From: Flavobacterium nitratireducens
Lineage (GTDB): Bacteria > Bacteroidota > Bacteroidia > Flavobacteriales > Flavobacteriaceae
DNA: 64,000 nt
NCBI RefSeq assembly: GCF_029625335.1
Contig: NZ_CP121111.1
Location: forward strand, 2,418,001 to 2,482,000
Direction of reading: 5' to 3'
Part shown: in pieces, positions 45,738-54,971 of the stretch
How the letters are laid out: every line of letters begins with the position of its first letter
Position numbering within the stretch: position 1 is the stretch's first letter
Notes under the pieces: model-generated
Told to the model about the DNA's origin: nothing
The model's input: the letters and a program-made list of their open reading frames with translations, nothing else
The model's database searches: none
Made by a program: the position numbers and the translations under genes

Positions 45738-46637
45738 TTAAGCATTAATCGCTTCCACCTGAATTTTTTCATCGTTAAGCATGCTTTTTAACATGTTTTC
45801 GATTCCTGATTTTAGGGTAAAAGTAGAAGATGGACAACCACTACAAGCACCTTGCAGAATCACTTTTACAATTTTGCTTTCCTCATCAAAAGATTCAAAA
45901 GCAATATTTCCACCATCGGCAGCAACGGCCGGTTTTACATATTCTTCTAAGATATTGATAATTTGTTGCGAAGTAACATCCAGTTTGTCAAATTCTTCGG
46001 TTTTAATTTGTTCTTGTTTTTCGGCATTGATTACCACGCTGTCGTCAAGAACAATTCCGCCATTCTCAATGTATTGTTTGATAAATGTTCTCAGTTCCAG
46101 TGTGATTTCGTCCCAGCTGTTCAATTCGTATTTTGTAATCGAAATGTAATTTTCGTCAATGAAAATTTCTTTTACATAAGGGAATTTGAATAATTCTTTT
46201 GCCAAAGGCGAAGAAGCTGTTTGATCGATATTTTTGAATTCAATAGCATTTTTAGTCAGCATTCGGCTCACAACAAACTTCAAAGCCGAAGGATTAGGAG
46301 TAGTTTCTCCGTAAACCGTAATGGGTTGTTTTTTAGGTTTGTTCTCATCAAGGTTGATGATAACGCCGCCATTGTTTACAAAGTTTTCAATTTGCTCAGC
46401 AACAGCTTCTTTAACGTCGTCCCATTCTACAATGCTAAATCTTTCAATAGCAATAAAATTGCCCGAAATGTAAACAGTTTTCACAAATGGTAAGTAAAAT
46501 AATTGTTGAGCAAGAGGAGAAGATTTGGCTTCATCTATGTTTTTAAACTCAAAACTTTCGTTTCTGGTGATAAAATCCTCAAATTCAAACTTTAATATCG
46601 TAGGGTTTTGTGTTTCTTTAACGGTTATTTTTGTCAT
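45738..46637 (-). CDS. NifU/Nfu-type iron-sulfur scaffold protein with two N-terminal Nfu domains
   Basis: This 299-residue protein carries Fe-S clusters to apoproteins. Residues about 1-95 and 104-200 are two tandem Nfu N-terminal domains. Both have NPT/NPSxLKF, a segment SSPLAQQLFYLPFVKTVYIS or SSPLAKELFKFPYVKEIFID, and a final IENFVNNGG-type helix. Residues about 220-299 form the NifU C-terminal domain with the cluster-binding CSGCPSS (CxxC) after AADGGNIAFESF. Standard Nfu proteins have one N-domain; the duplication seems usual in flavobacteria. It converges on tsaB at a shared terminator and is divergent from porP/sprF. Confidence 0.92.
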   Translation of the reverse strand: MTKITVKETQNPTILKFEFEDFITRNESFEFKNIDEAKSSPLAQQLFYLPFVKTVYISGNFIAIERFSIVEWDDVKEAVAEQIENFVNNGGVIINLDENKPKKQPITVYGETTPNPSALKFVVSRMLTKNAIEFKNIDQTASSPLAKELFKFPYVKEIFIDENYISITKYELNSWDEITLELRTFIKQYIENGGIVLDDSVVINAEKQEQIKTEEFDKLDVTSQQIINILEEYVKPAVAADGGNIAFESFDEESKIVKVILQGACSGCPSSTFTLKSGIENMLKSMLNDEKIQVEAINA

Positions 46638-46784
46638 GATGTTTGTAAATTTTCACAAATTTACTAAAGTTATTTTCTATGATTAACTATATTTGAATTA
46701 TTAATGAATAAATTAACTTAACTTTAGTTTTTGGACAAAATTTAGGTTGTTTTATCGAGCATCCTGATTAACATCATCTATTAC

Positions 46785-47783
46785 ATGAATACTAAATTCA
46801 ACTATTTTTTAATCTGTTTTTTTATTGGTTTGTATTCTTATTCTCAAGAAGGAATTCCGGTATATTCAGATTATCTTTCGGATAATTACTATCTGCTTCA
46901 TCCGTCGATGGCCGGAGCTTCTAATTGTGCTAAATTAAGACTGACTGCCCGTAAACAATGGTTCGATCAGGAAGATGCACCTTCGCTGCAAACGCTAAGT
47001 TATAATGGCAGAATAGGAGAGAAAGCCGGTGGAGGTATTATTCTTTTTAATGATAAAAATGGTTATCATTCACAAAAAGGAGTGAAGTTGACGTATGCCT
47101 ATCATTTGATGTTTTCCAGAGATGAAATTGATTTGAATCAGCTGTCTTTTGGTATTAGCGGAGGTTTGATTCAGAGTCAGTTAGATGAAACTTCTTTTCT
47201 GCAATCAGGAGATTTTGATCCAATTGTAGATGGGACAATTGTTCAAAAATCGTCTTATTTTAATGTCGATATAGGAATGTCTTACAACTATTTGGATTTT
47301 TATGTTCATGGAACCATTAAAAATGCTATTGAAACCCGACGTAAAATCTATTCAGGATATGAAAGTGATAATTTGAGAAAGTTTATCTTGAGTACGGGTT
47401 ATATTTTTGGAGACAGAGATCGAATTTTATGGGAGCCTTCGGTATTGTTTCAATATACCAGTCAAACTACCGAAAAGGCAGTCGATCTTAATTTGAAAGC
47501 TTATAAAGCTATGGATTTTGGTACTGTATGGGGCGGACTTTCTTATAGAACCAGTTTTGACGAAGCCGAATTTAATAACGGAAATGGTACATCAAGACAA
47601 AGATACCAGTCTATTTCGCCAATTTTAGGTGTGAATTACAATAATTTTATGTTCGCTTATACTTATTCTCATTTAGGGGGAGATGTGAAATTTGGCACAG
47701 GAGGTTTTCACCAAATTACATTAGGACTTAATTTGTTTTGCAAACGTGAGAAATACGAATGTCACTGTCCTGCAATCAACTAA
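46785..47783 (+). CDS. PorP/SprF family type IX secretion outer-membrane protein
   Basis: This 332-residue protein has a signal peptide (ending YSYSQEG). It begins the mature part with PVYSDYLSDNYYLLHPSMAG, the family start (YxxNxxxxNPAxAG-like), and contains LRLTARKQWFDQEDAPSLQT. It is a small outer-membrane barrel. PorP/SprF proteins help attach or secrete partners of the type IX system, usually beside a large adhesin gene. No adhesin is next to this copy; a gamma-carbonic-anhydrase-like gene follows 18 bp later. Confidence 0.9.
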   Translation: MNTKFNYFLICFFIGLYSYSQEGIPVYSDYLSDNYYLLHPSMAGASNCAKLRLTARKQWFDQEDAPSLQTLSYNGRIGEKAGGGIILFNDKNGYHSQKGVKLTYAYHLMFSRDEIDLNQLSFGISGGLIQSQLDETSFLQSGDFDPIVDGTIVQKSSYFNVDIGMSYNYLDFYVHGTIKNAIETRRKIYSGYESDNLRKFILSTGYIFGDRDRILWEPSVLFQYTSQTTEKAVDLNLKAYKAMDFGTVWGGLSYRTSFDEAEFNNGNGTSRQRYQSISPILGVNYNNFMFAYTYSHLGGDVKFGTGGFHQITLGLNLFCKREKYECHCPAIN

Positions 47784-47801
47784 AATAATTTACATTTAGA
47801 A

Positions 47802-48314
47802 ATGGTAATAAAATCGGTTAATGGAAAATCACCTAGTATTCCTGAGGATTGTTATGTAGCCGAAAATGCTACTATTGTTGGCGATGTTAGTTTTGGAAAC
47901 TCTTGTAGTGTTTGGTTTAACGCTGTAATTAGAGGCGATGTCAATTATATCAAAATTGGTAACAAAGTTAATATTCAGGACGGTGCTGTGATTCATTGTA
48001 CGTATCAAAAATACCCAACCATTATAGGAAATAATGTTTCTATTGGGCACAATGCCATTGTACACGGCTGTGTGGTTCACGACAATGTTTTGATAGGAAT
48101 GGGTGCTATCGTTATGGATAATTGTATTGTAGAAAGTAATTCTATTATTGCAGCTGGAGCAGTTGTTACTCAAAATACTGTAATTACTTCGGGGTCTATC
48201 TGGGCAGGAGTACCAGCCAAAAAAGTAAAAGACTTAAATCAATCCGGTTTTGCAGGAGAGATTGAACGAATTGCTAATAATTATTTGAAATATTCCAGCT
48301 GGTTCAAGGAATAA
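47802..48314 (+). CDS. Gamma-carbonic-anhydrase-like hexapeptide-repeat protein
   Basis: This 170-residue protein is a left-handed beta-helix with repeated hexapeptides (ATIVGDVSFGNSCSVWFNAV, VNIQDGAVIHCTYQ, GNNVSIGHNAIVHGCVVHD). The three expected metal-binding His residues are in VIHC, SIGHN and IVHGC, so a Zn- or Fe-bound trimer is plausible. Similar proteins (YrdA/PaaY type) may be carbonic anhydrases or thioesterase-like. It sits 18 bp after porP/sprF. The start ATG 47802 is the only fitting one. Confidence 0.9.
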   Translation: MVIKSVNGKSPSIPEDCYVAENATIVGDVSFGNSCSVWFNAVIRGDVNYIKIGNKVNIQDGAVIHCTYQKYPTIIGNNVSIGHNAIVHGCVVHDNVLIGMGAIVMDNCIVESNSIIAAGAVVTQNTVITSGSIWAGVPAKKVKDLNQSGFAGEIERIANNYLKYSSWFKE

Positions 48315-48880
48315 TAAACTTTATGTTTATTCATTTTGAAAAAATATGTCAGCTTTTTTAATAGGATTTTATTCAAATTATAATTTCGTTTCTGTTATTA
48401 TCAAATGTTCTTTGATGGCGTATGTTATGAAATTTAGGACCAAATGGAAAATTTAATACGTATTAAAATCGTAACAATGGTTATAGCTATTGTTAGATAG
48501 AGCGTGTATCTCTTTTTCAAAATAAAATTAGGTACAAAACAGAAATAATTATCGTAAAATAATAGAATGTACTTGATCATTGAGCATAAATTCTGTATTA
48601 ATACTGGTAAAATTTTGATCAAAAGGTAATAAGGAAGCAGTAATAGTAGAACACCAAATGATGGTATTTAATTAGAATTGTAGTTTGTATTCTTTCTAAG
48701 TTTTAGGTTTTATTGGTAATAAAAATAAACAATACGCTTTTTGCTGTTGGCTTCTTTCAGTTCTCGCTATTCAATTTTTATTTAGGATACTAGTATGAGT
48801 CTGATTTTTGTTCGATTTCTAGTATTGGTTCTTCCGGAATAACTTTGTTATGTCGATATGTAAAATAAAAAATCAATAGT
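48315..48880. other. Gene-poor region between the hexapeptide-repeat gene and murI
   Basis: This is about 566 bp with no recognisable protein family on either strand. It contains a perfect 16-bp palindrome TTTAATACGTATTAAA at 48452-48467 and, near its right end, a 38-codon minus-strand frame that overlaps murI (described separately). No terminator hairpin with a T tract was evident for the plus-strand gene. The region may be a decayed gene or insertion site. Confidence 0.6.
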
Positions 48881-48906
48881 TTAAAAATCTTTTTCTTGTA
48901 CAACAT
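48790..48906 (-). CDS. Possible small membrane peptide overlapping the murI 3' end
   Basis: This is a 38-residue frame starting at ATG 48906 within the last codons of murI in another frame, with GGAGGT seven bases upstream. The peptide has a basic start (MLYKKKIFK), a short hydrophobic stretch (LLIFYFTY) and an acidic tail (IPEEPILEIEQKSDSY). I do not recognise it. The amino-acid pattern of the tail looks protein-like, but the length allows chance. Confidence 0.25.
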   Translation of the reverse strand: MLYKKKIFKLLIFYFTYRHNKVIPEEPILEIEQKSDSY

Positions 48907-49654
48907 ATTTACCTCCTAAAATTTTTTCTAAAACTTTAGGATTGGTATTGGTGTAAAAAATGGGCTCGTGGTCATTACCAGGATTAAAACCGATTTCTTT
49001 TAATACATTTTGTGTTTGTCTTGCCACGGCCAAACCGGAATCAATTATTTGAATATGATTGGGGATAATTTTTCTTATTTGAGGGATGAGATAGGGATAA
49101 TGACTACAGCCTAGTACAAGAAAATCAATGTTGGCTTCAATCATTGGTTCAAGGTAGGAGTGAAGTAACTGATCCATTTCAGGCGAATCGATTTGTCCAT
49201 TTTCAATGAGTTCAACTAATCCATAGCCTATTTGTTCAATGATTTTGGTTTCATAGAACATTTCGGTGGTTTTGTTGAATAATTCGCTATTTAAAGTGCC
49301 TTTAGTAGCTAATATGCCTATTACCTGTGTTTTTGAATTGATTGCTGCCGGTTTAATTGCAGGTTCAATTCCTATAAAAGGCACATTGTATTTTGCTCTT
49401 AATTCCCTAATGGCATTAGTGGTTGCGGTGTTGCATGCCACCACAATCAACTTGCAATTCATATCAAGCAGAAAATCGGTGTTTTTCATGCTTAATCGAA
49501 TGATTTCCTCTTTAGATTTTTCGCCGTAGGGAGCATTTTTACTATCGGCTAAATAGATGGTTTTTTCGGTAGGTAAAAGATTGTGAATCTCTTTCCAAAT
49601 TGAAGTGCCTCCAATGCCTGAGTCAAAAACGCCTATGGGTTGCTTGTTATCCAT
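48881..49654 (-). CDS. murI: Glutamate racemase
   Basis: This 257-residue enzyme makes D-glutamate for peptidoglycan. The two catalytic cysteines are in VACNTATTNAIREL and VLGCSHYPYL, and the N-terminal IGVFDSGIGGTSIW holds the catalytic Asp and substrate-binding Ser. Length is normal. It is the last gene of the minus-strand envelope cluster, after a terminator that separates it from ompH. Confidence 0.97.
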   Translation of the reverse strand: MDNKQPIGVFDSGIGGTSIWKEIHNLLPTEKTIYLADSKNAPYGEKSKEEIIRLSMKNTDFLLDMNCKLIVVACNTATTNAIRELRAKYNVPFIGIEPAIKPAAINSKTQVIGILATKGTLNSELFNKTTEMFYETKIIEQIGYGLVELIENGQIDSPEMDQLLHSYLEPMIEANIDFLVLGCSHYPYLIPQIRKIIPNHIQIIDSGLAVARQTQNVLKEIGFNPGNDHEPIFYTNTNPKVLEKILGGKYVVQEKDF

Positions 49655-49702
49655 TAAAACAAATTTAATAGCTAGGAATTAATTTTCCTAAAAAATATGG
49701 TA

Positions 49703-49743
49703 TAAAAAAACCGCTCAATTCTGTGTACAAAGAAGAGCGGTTT
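49703..49743 (-). terminator. Terminator between the small ompH gene and murI
   Basis: On the minus strand AAACCGCTC (49743-49735) pairs with GAGCGGTTT (49716-49708) around an 18-nt loop, followed by a T run to 49703. The plus strand also has a T-rich flank, so it might work both ways. Confidence 0.75.
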
Positions 49744-49769
49744 GTTTTAAGTTTTATGAGTTGTAACTC

Positions 49770-50270
49770 TTAGAATCCTAAGTCTTTTTTAACATCAGCA
49801 GTAATGTTTGGACCATCAGCTAATAAAAGAGAAGAACCATCTAAAATGTATTGGAAACCTTTTGCTTTACCTACTTTTTGGATTGCAGCTCTCACTTTTT
49901 CCATTAATGGTTTTACGATGTCAGATTCTTTTTGTTGTAATTCTTTTTGAGCGTTATCTCTAAAGTCTACAATTCTTTTTTGCATATCTTGTACTTCTTT
50001 ACCACGCTCTGTATTAACAGCTTCAGTTACTGTAGTTGATTCAGCTTCGTATTTTTTTAATTTAGCTTGGTATTCTTCTACCATTTTTTTGTAATCTGCG
50101 TCATATGTAGTGCTTAATTTCTCAAGTTGATTTTGAGCATCTAGCATAGCTGGCATTTTTGACATGATCTCACTTACATCTACATGGGCTACCTTTGCTT
50201 GTGCATTGATGGTTTGGTTTGCTCCTAAAAATAATACAGCAGCAATTAATAAAGATTTAACTTGTTTCAT
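49770..50270 (-). CDS. OmpH/Skp-family periplasmic chaperone
   Basis: This 166-residue protein has a signal peptide (MKQVKSLLIAAVLFLGANQT, cleaved before QAKVAHVD). The mature part is the Skp fold: a beta-strand start KVAHVDVSEIMSKMP, then two long charged helices (YKKMVEEYQAKLKKYEAEST, RGKEVQDMQKRIVDFRDNAQ), ending KGFQYILDGSSLLLADGPNI. Skp-like trimers hold unfolded outer-membrane proteins for BamA, whose gene lies two genes upstream. A second, longer paralogue is directly upstream. Confidence 0.93.
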   Translation of the reverse strand: MKQVKSLLIAAVLFLGANQTINAQAKVAHVDVSEIMSKMPAMLDAQNQLEKLSTTYDADYKKMVEEYQAKLKKYEAESTTVTEAVNTERGKEVQDMQKRIVDFRDNAQKELQQKESDIVKPLMEKVRAAIQKVGKAKGFQYILDGSSLLLADGPNITADVKKDLGF

Positions 50271-50291
50271 TGGTTTTAAAATATTAAGTAA

Positions 50292-51517
50292 TTAATTTAT
50301 AGTTTTTAAATTTCCTTCTCTAGCTTTTTTGATAGAGTCTCTTTGTTGAATAATTTTTAATCTTCTTTCTTCTAATTCTTTTTTGCGATCTTCAATAATT
50401 TTTTTCTTTCTTCAATAGTTTTAGCTTTTGCCTCTTCTATTTTTTGTTTTGCTAAATCGGCTTCTGTTGTTTTATTGGTATCGTTTGTTTTTAATACCTC
50501 CGTTTTAGCGCTGTTAGTACTTTCGGCTTTCTTAGCTGTTTCAGAAACAGTAGTTGTTTTTTTAGCTTCTCTTTCGTTTATAATTTGTTGTCTTCTTTCT
50601 TCTAAGGCTTTTTTTCGATCTTCTATTGTTTTGTTTCTTTCTTCAATTGCTTTTGCTTTAGCATCGGCAGCTTTTTGTTTGGCTAATTCAGCTTCAGTTG
50701 GAGAGTCAGATGTTGCAACTTTTTGAGTCTCATTTTTAGCTGATTCAGAAACCGTGCCATTTTTTTTAGCAGCTCTTTCGTCTAGGTGTTTCTGTCTTCT
50801 CTCTTCGTACTCTTTTTTCTTTTGTTCTACGGCTGCTTTTCTGTCGGCCATGATTTTTTCTCTCGTAGCCTTTCTCTCGTCTAATATTTTTTGTCTTTCA
50901 GCAAGTTCAGGATTATTGTTTATTGCATCTTCTTTACTTTCTTTTTCCTGTTCTGCAGCTAATTCTTTTTTACTTAATTGCTCTCTTTTTTCTGTTCGGT
51001 TGATAATTCGCAATACTTGTTCACTTACATCATATCTTTTATCTGCAAAAAGCAAGCTTAAATCGGATGATTTATCAAATATGAAATCAAATTTTTTAGC
51101 TTCTGCAATGTCTTGAACTGCTGTAAAAACTTGGTCTTGAATAGGTTTTACTAATAAAGCCTTTTGGGTCATTAACAAGCCATTTGGACCAAATCTTTTT
51201 TGTTGCAATTCTAATAAATCATTTTCTAAAAAACTAATTTCTGTTTCACGTTCTTCAATTAATGATTTTGTTAAAAGCGGTTTTTCTGCAGAAAGCGCAT
51301 CTTTGATTTTTTTGATTTCTACTTTCTTTGCTTCAATTTCTTGTTTCCATTTTTCGGCTTTCTCTTCCAGTAGAGCATTTGATTCTTTATAACTATTTAC
51401 ATTTTCCAAGATATACTCCATATCAATAAAACCCACTCGATTACCTCGGTTGGTTTGTGCACAAATACTATTGAAGGTAATTTGTACAAGTAATAGAAAT
51501 AAAAAATGTTTTCTCAT
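50292..51517 (-). CDS. Long OmpH/Skp-family chaperone with a charged repetitive tail, frameshifted near the 3' end
   Basis: Residues about 1-190 form a Skp-like domain with signal peptide (MRKHFLFLLLVQITFNSICA) and mature start RVGFIDMEYILENVNSY, with FDFIFDKSSDLSLLFADKRY later. Residues about 190-400 are a highly charged helical region of repeats (EERNKTIEDRKKALEERRQQ, AKTIEERKK). The frame stops early at a T7/A7 run (50399-50405). Adding one base continues the repeat as KKIIEDRKKELEERRLKIIQ and ends at 50292, giving about 408 residues. The continuation keeps the repeat, so it was once coding. It lies 35 bp after bamA and 21 bp before the short ompH. Confidence 0.85.
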
Positions 51518-51552
51518 AATTTAAAGTTTTAGAAAATCAACAATCAATTGTA

Positions 51553-54243
51553 TTAGAATTGTTGTCCAATTATGAAATGGGTTTCCCAACCATTTGGAGT
51601 ATTAGATCCTGGTACGCCATCAAATCCATGTCCAAAATCGATTCCTAATAATCCAAATGCAGGCATGAATACTCTTAAACCAAATCCTGCTGAACGCTTA
51701 ATATCAAAAGGATTATAACTTTTGAAATTTGAAAAAGAATTTCCTGCTTCTAAAAATGCTAAGGCATAAATAGAGGCCGCAGCTTTCAATGTTATGGGAT
51801 AACGTAATTCCATAGAGAATTTATTGTATACCGTTGCTCCAGCTTGTGTCCCATTTTCAACAGGTGTTAAGGAGTTGTTTGGATACCCTCTTAATTGTAC
51901 GGTTTCTCTACCATCCATTGAGTAGTTAGCCATACCATCTCCTCCAACAAAAAATCTTTCAAAAGGTACTAATCCTCGGTCTTGGTTATAAGCACCTAAG
52001 AATCCAAATTCAGTTAGTGTTCTTAATACAAATTTACCATAAACTTTTGTATACCAGTCTGCTTTGAATTTAATTTTGTAATATTCTAACCAATCGTATT
52101 TTTTTTGGTCTACTTTAGACTGATCAGCAGAAGCATCCGATACTGAATTTGCTTTTATATAAATCCCAGATTCCGTTCTTTTTAAGTAATCAACTCCCGA
52201 AATTGGAACTCCATTGCTTTCATCAACTGTTATTCCTGAATTTGAATCGTATTTTAATTTGTATGCATCTTGATTCTTCAAATCACCATAATCAATTCCA
52301 TTAAATAATGAATATGGAGGGGTAAATTTTGCTGATATACTAAATTCAGAACCATATGTTGGGAAAATAGGATTTACCCCTTTATTGCTTCTGGATAGTC
52401 CTACTGTGTAGGCTATGTTTTTTGAAGATCCATCTCCGAAAGTGAATAATCCAACATTGTAATTATTCAAGTCATAGCTTTGGTAACTGATTGATTGAGA
52501 TAATACAAAGAAATCATCAGGTACAGTTAATCTTTTGGCTAAACCTACCGATACTGTGAAAATATTAAAACTTCGGCTCTTGTCTACTGTGAATGTTGTA
52601 AAGTTATTTGCAAATTGTTTACTGTAGGAAATAGAAGAGCTAAATTGTACCGGTTTCTTTTGTCCAAACCAAGGTTCCGAGAACGATAAACTATAGGTTT
52701 GGAAATAGGTACTTCCTTGTAAACGCAAGGCTACTTTTTGACCGTCTCCCATAGGAAGTGGTTTGTAAGCAGATTTGTTTCCAATATTTCTTGCCGAGAA
52801 GTTATTAAATGAAAGTCCTAAGGTTCCAATGAAACCTCCTCCTCCGTAACCTCCCTGAAGTTCGATCTGGCTAGATCCTTTTTCTACCAGATTGTATTCA
52901 ATATCAACAGTTCCAGCTGCTCCATCTACATTCTTGAATTTAGGATCAATCGCTTCTGGGTCAAAATAGCCTAATTGACCAATTTCTCGTACGGTTCTAA
53001 TAAGTTCTTCCTTATTGTATTTTTCACCTGGTTTTGTTCGTAGTTCACGATAGATAACACGGTCGTTCGTTTTGTCATTTCCTACTACAGTAATGTGATT
53101 GAAATATGCAATAGGACCTTCTGTAATTCTAATTTCAAAATCGATGGTGTCATTAGCCGTTTTTACCTCTACCGCATTGATATTTGAGAAAAGGTATCCA
53201 TTGTTTTGGTATAAATTGGTAATATCCTCACCGTCTGGTTTCGATTTATCAGCTATTCTCTTTTCAAGTAATACTCCGTTGTAGGTTTCTCCTTTTTTGA
53301 TCCCAACATATCGATTTAAAAATTGATCAGGATATACCGAGTTACCTAAGAATTTAATTGTACCAAAATAATACTTGTTTCCTTCTTCAACATTGATTTT
53401 TATTGCAAGGGCATTTTTTTCTTTATTGTATGCAACAGTATCCGAAACAATGCGGGCATCTCTATAACCTTTTTCTTTGTAGGCTTCAATTACTTTTTCT
53501 AAATCTTCTTTGTATTTGTCTTTAATGAATTTGGAAGCTTTTAAAACACGTATAGGATTTCTTTGTTTGGTGTTTTTCATCGCTTTACGTAATTTTTTAT
53601 CAGTAATCTTACTGTTATTTACAAAATCGATGCTGCTAATTTTTATTTTATCTCCTTTGTCTACACTAACAACCATGTTAACTTGGTTAGTGGCAGAAGT
53701 ATCTTTTACAATATTAATATTGGTTTTTGTATTGAAAAAACCGTCTTTTTTATACTTGTTTTCAATGTAGTTCTTTGTCGTAGTTATAAGGTTTTCGTTG
53801 ACTACTTTTCCTTTTGTAAGACCATTATCTTTGATAAAAGTTTCAACTTTTCCTTTTTTTACTCCTACAAATTTTACATCATTTAGTTTAGGAAGCTCTT
53901 TAATGTCTAAGTCAAGATAGATACTGTCATTGTCTATTCGGTTTACATAAAAAGCAATTTCATCAAAAAGCCCTAGTTTACCAAGTTTTTTAATCGCTGC
54001 ACTAATTTCCTCCCCAGGTACAGTGATTTCTTGACCTTTTTGTAAGCCAGCAAATGTTACAACTGTTTGGTTGTTAAAACTAAGTTTGTTAGTTAGTTCA
54101 ACCTTAGCTAAAATATATCTTTTTCCCTGATCAAATGGTACTCTGTCTTGTGCCTTAATTTGTGAGAAACTACCCAGTAATACAAGGGTAAGTAATGCTT
54201 TTATACTTTTATTCAACACTAAAAAATTATTTAATTTGTTCAC
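51553..54243 (-). CDS. bamA: Outer-membrane protein assembly factor BamA
   Basis: This Omp85 protein inserts beta-barrels into the outer membrane. GTG 54243 was chosen as start. It overlaps the uppS end by 17 bp, gives VNKLNNFLVLNKSIKALLTL as signal region cleaved before QDRVPFDQG, and yields 896 residues, the usual flavobacterial size. Upstream starts would add uppS-encoded residues. About five POTRA domains fill residues 30-440 (KGDKIKISSIDFVNNSKITD, KYYFGTIKFLGNSVYPDQFL). The barrel follows, with ELQGGYGGGGFIGTLGLSFN, the lid-lock RGYP motif in ETVQLRGYPNNS and the terminal GWETHFIIGQQF. The genes for its chaperones (ompH type) follow. Confidence 0.97.
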   Translation of the reverse strand: MNKLNNFLVLNKSIKALLTLVLLGSFSQIKAQDRVPFDQGKRYILAKVELTNKLSFNNQTVVTFAGLQKGQEITVPGEEISAAIKKLGKLGLFDEIAFYVNRIDNDSIYLDLDIKELPKLNDVKFVGVKKGKVETFIKDNGLTKGKVVNENLITTTKNYIENKYKKDGFFNTKTNINIVKDTSATNQVNMVVSVDKGDKIKISSIDFVNNSKITDKKLRKAMKNTKQRNPIRVLKASKFIKDKYKEDLEKVIEAYKEKGYRDARIVSDTVAYNKEKNALAIKINVEEGNKYYFGTIKFLGNSVYPDQFLNRYVGIKKGETYNGVLLEKRIADKSKPDGEDITNLYQNNGYLFSNINAVEVKTANDTIDFEIRITEGPIAYFNHITVVGNDKTNDRVIYRELRTKPGEKYNKEELIRTVREIGQLGYFDPEAIDPKFKNVDGAAGTVDIEYNLVEKGSSQIELQGGYGGGGFIGTLGLSFNNFSARNIGNKSAYKPLPMGDGQKVALRLQGSTYFQTYSLSFSEPWFGQKKPVQFSSSISYSKQFANNFTTFTVDKSRSFNIFTVSVGLAKRLTVPDDFFVLSQSISYQSYDLNNYNVGLFTFGDGSSKNIAYTVGLSRSNKGVNPIFPTYGSEFSISAKFTPPYSLFNGIDYGDLKNQDAYKLKYDSNSGITVDESNGVPISGVDYLKRTESGIYIKANSVSDASADQSKVDQKKYDWLEYYKIKFKADWYTKVYGKFVLRTLTEFGFLGAYNQDRGLVPFERFFVGGDGMANYSMDGRETVQLRGYPNNSLTPVENGTQAGATVYNKFSMELRYPITLKAAASIYALAFLEAGNSFSNFKSYNPFDIKRSAGFGLRVFMPAFGLLGIDFGHGFDGVPGSNTPNGWETHFIIGQQF

Positions 54244-54967
54244 TTGTTTTTCCAAATCTACGTTCTCTTTTTTGATAACTAATAAGCGCCTCATATAGGT
54301 GCTCTTCTCTGAAATCAGGCCACATAACTTCAGAAAAAAACAATTCAGCATAAGCAATTTGCCAGAGGAGGAAATTGCTTATCCTGTGTTCTCCACTTGT
54401 TCTGATTAATAAATCTACATCAGGTAAATTTTGCGTGTAAAGATGCTGATTTATAATTGAATCGTCAATAGCGTCTATTGAAATTATATTATTTTTAACT
54501 TTATCAGAAATCCTTTTTACAGCATTTACTATCTCTTCTCTAGAACCATAACTTAGGGCAAGTGTTAAGGTCATTCGAGTGTTGTTTTTGGTTTTTTCCA
54601 TTACCTCTAGGAGTTCTTTTTGAGCTGTTTTAGGCATCATTTCGATATTTCCTATGGCATTCAGTTTGATGTTGTTGTTTTGCAACGTAATTAATTCTTT
54701 TTGTAGCGATTTAATTAGCAGCTTCATCAAGGTTTCTACCTCAAGTTTAGGGCGGTTCCAGTTTTCAGTAGAAAAAGCATATAAGGTTAGGTTTTCAATT
54801 CCTAATTTTGCGCAATTTTCGATAGTTATACGTACCGATTTAGTACCACTTTCATGACCGATGGTTCTTAATAATCCTTGTTTTTTTGCCCAACGGCCAT
54901 TGCCATCCATAATAATAGCAAGGTGTTTGGGTAGATTTTCTTTATTTATGGTATCTAATACACTCAT
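54227..54967 (-). CDS. uppS: Isoprenyl (undecaprenyl) diphosphate synthase
   Basis: This 246-residue cis-prenyltransferase makes the C55 lipid carrier for peptidoglycan. The diagnostic LAIIMDGNGRWAKKQGL contains the catalytic Asp, followed by RTIGHESGTKSVR. The C-terminal DLLIRTSGEHRISNFLLWQI and ELFFSEVMWPDF are also family motifs. ATG 54967 (MSVLDTINKENLPKH) was chosen over an upstream in-frame ATG at 55003 that would overlap the preceding gene. bamA overlaps its end. Confidence 0.97.
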   Translation of the reverse strand: MSVLDTINKENLPKHLAIIMDGNGRWAKKQGLLRTIGHESGTKSVRITIENCAKLGIENLTLYAFSTENWNRPKLEVETLMKLLIKSLQKELITLQNNNIKLNAIGNIEMMPKTAQKELLEVMEKTKNNTRMTLTLALSYGSREEIVNAVKRISDKVKNNIISIDAIDDSIINQHLYTQNLPDVDLLIRTSGEHRISNFLLWQIAYAELFFSEVMWPDFREEHLYEALISYQKRERRFGKTSEQIK

Positions 54968-54971
54968 TTTT

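Noticed and set aside
45781-46149. 122-codon plus-strand frame opposite the Nfu gene
   Set aside because: It lies wholly within the Nfu coding sequence on the other strand and has low-complexity Ser/Phe/Cys composition.
48434-48622. 62-codon minus-strand frame in the gap before murI
   Set aside because: Hydrophobic AT-driven composition with no ribosome-binding site or recognisable family.
50754-51116. 120-codon plus-strand frame opposite the long ompH gene
   Set aside because: Reverse complement of the charged Lys/Glu repeats yields Phe/Ser/Leu-rich nonsense.
51553-54357. BamA start at 54357
   Set aside because: The extra 38 residues are read from inside uppS in another frame and precede the signal peptide.
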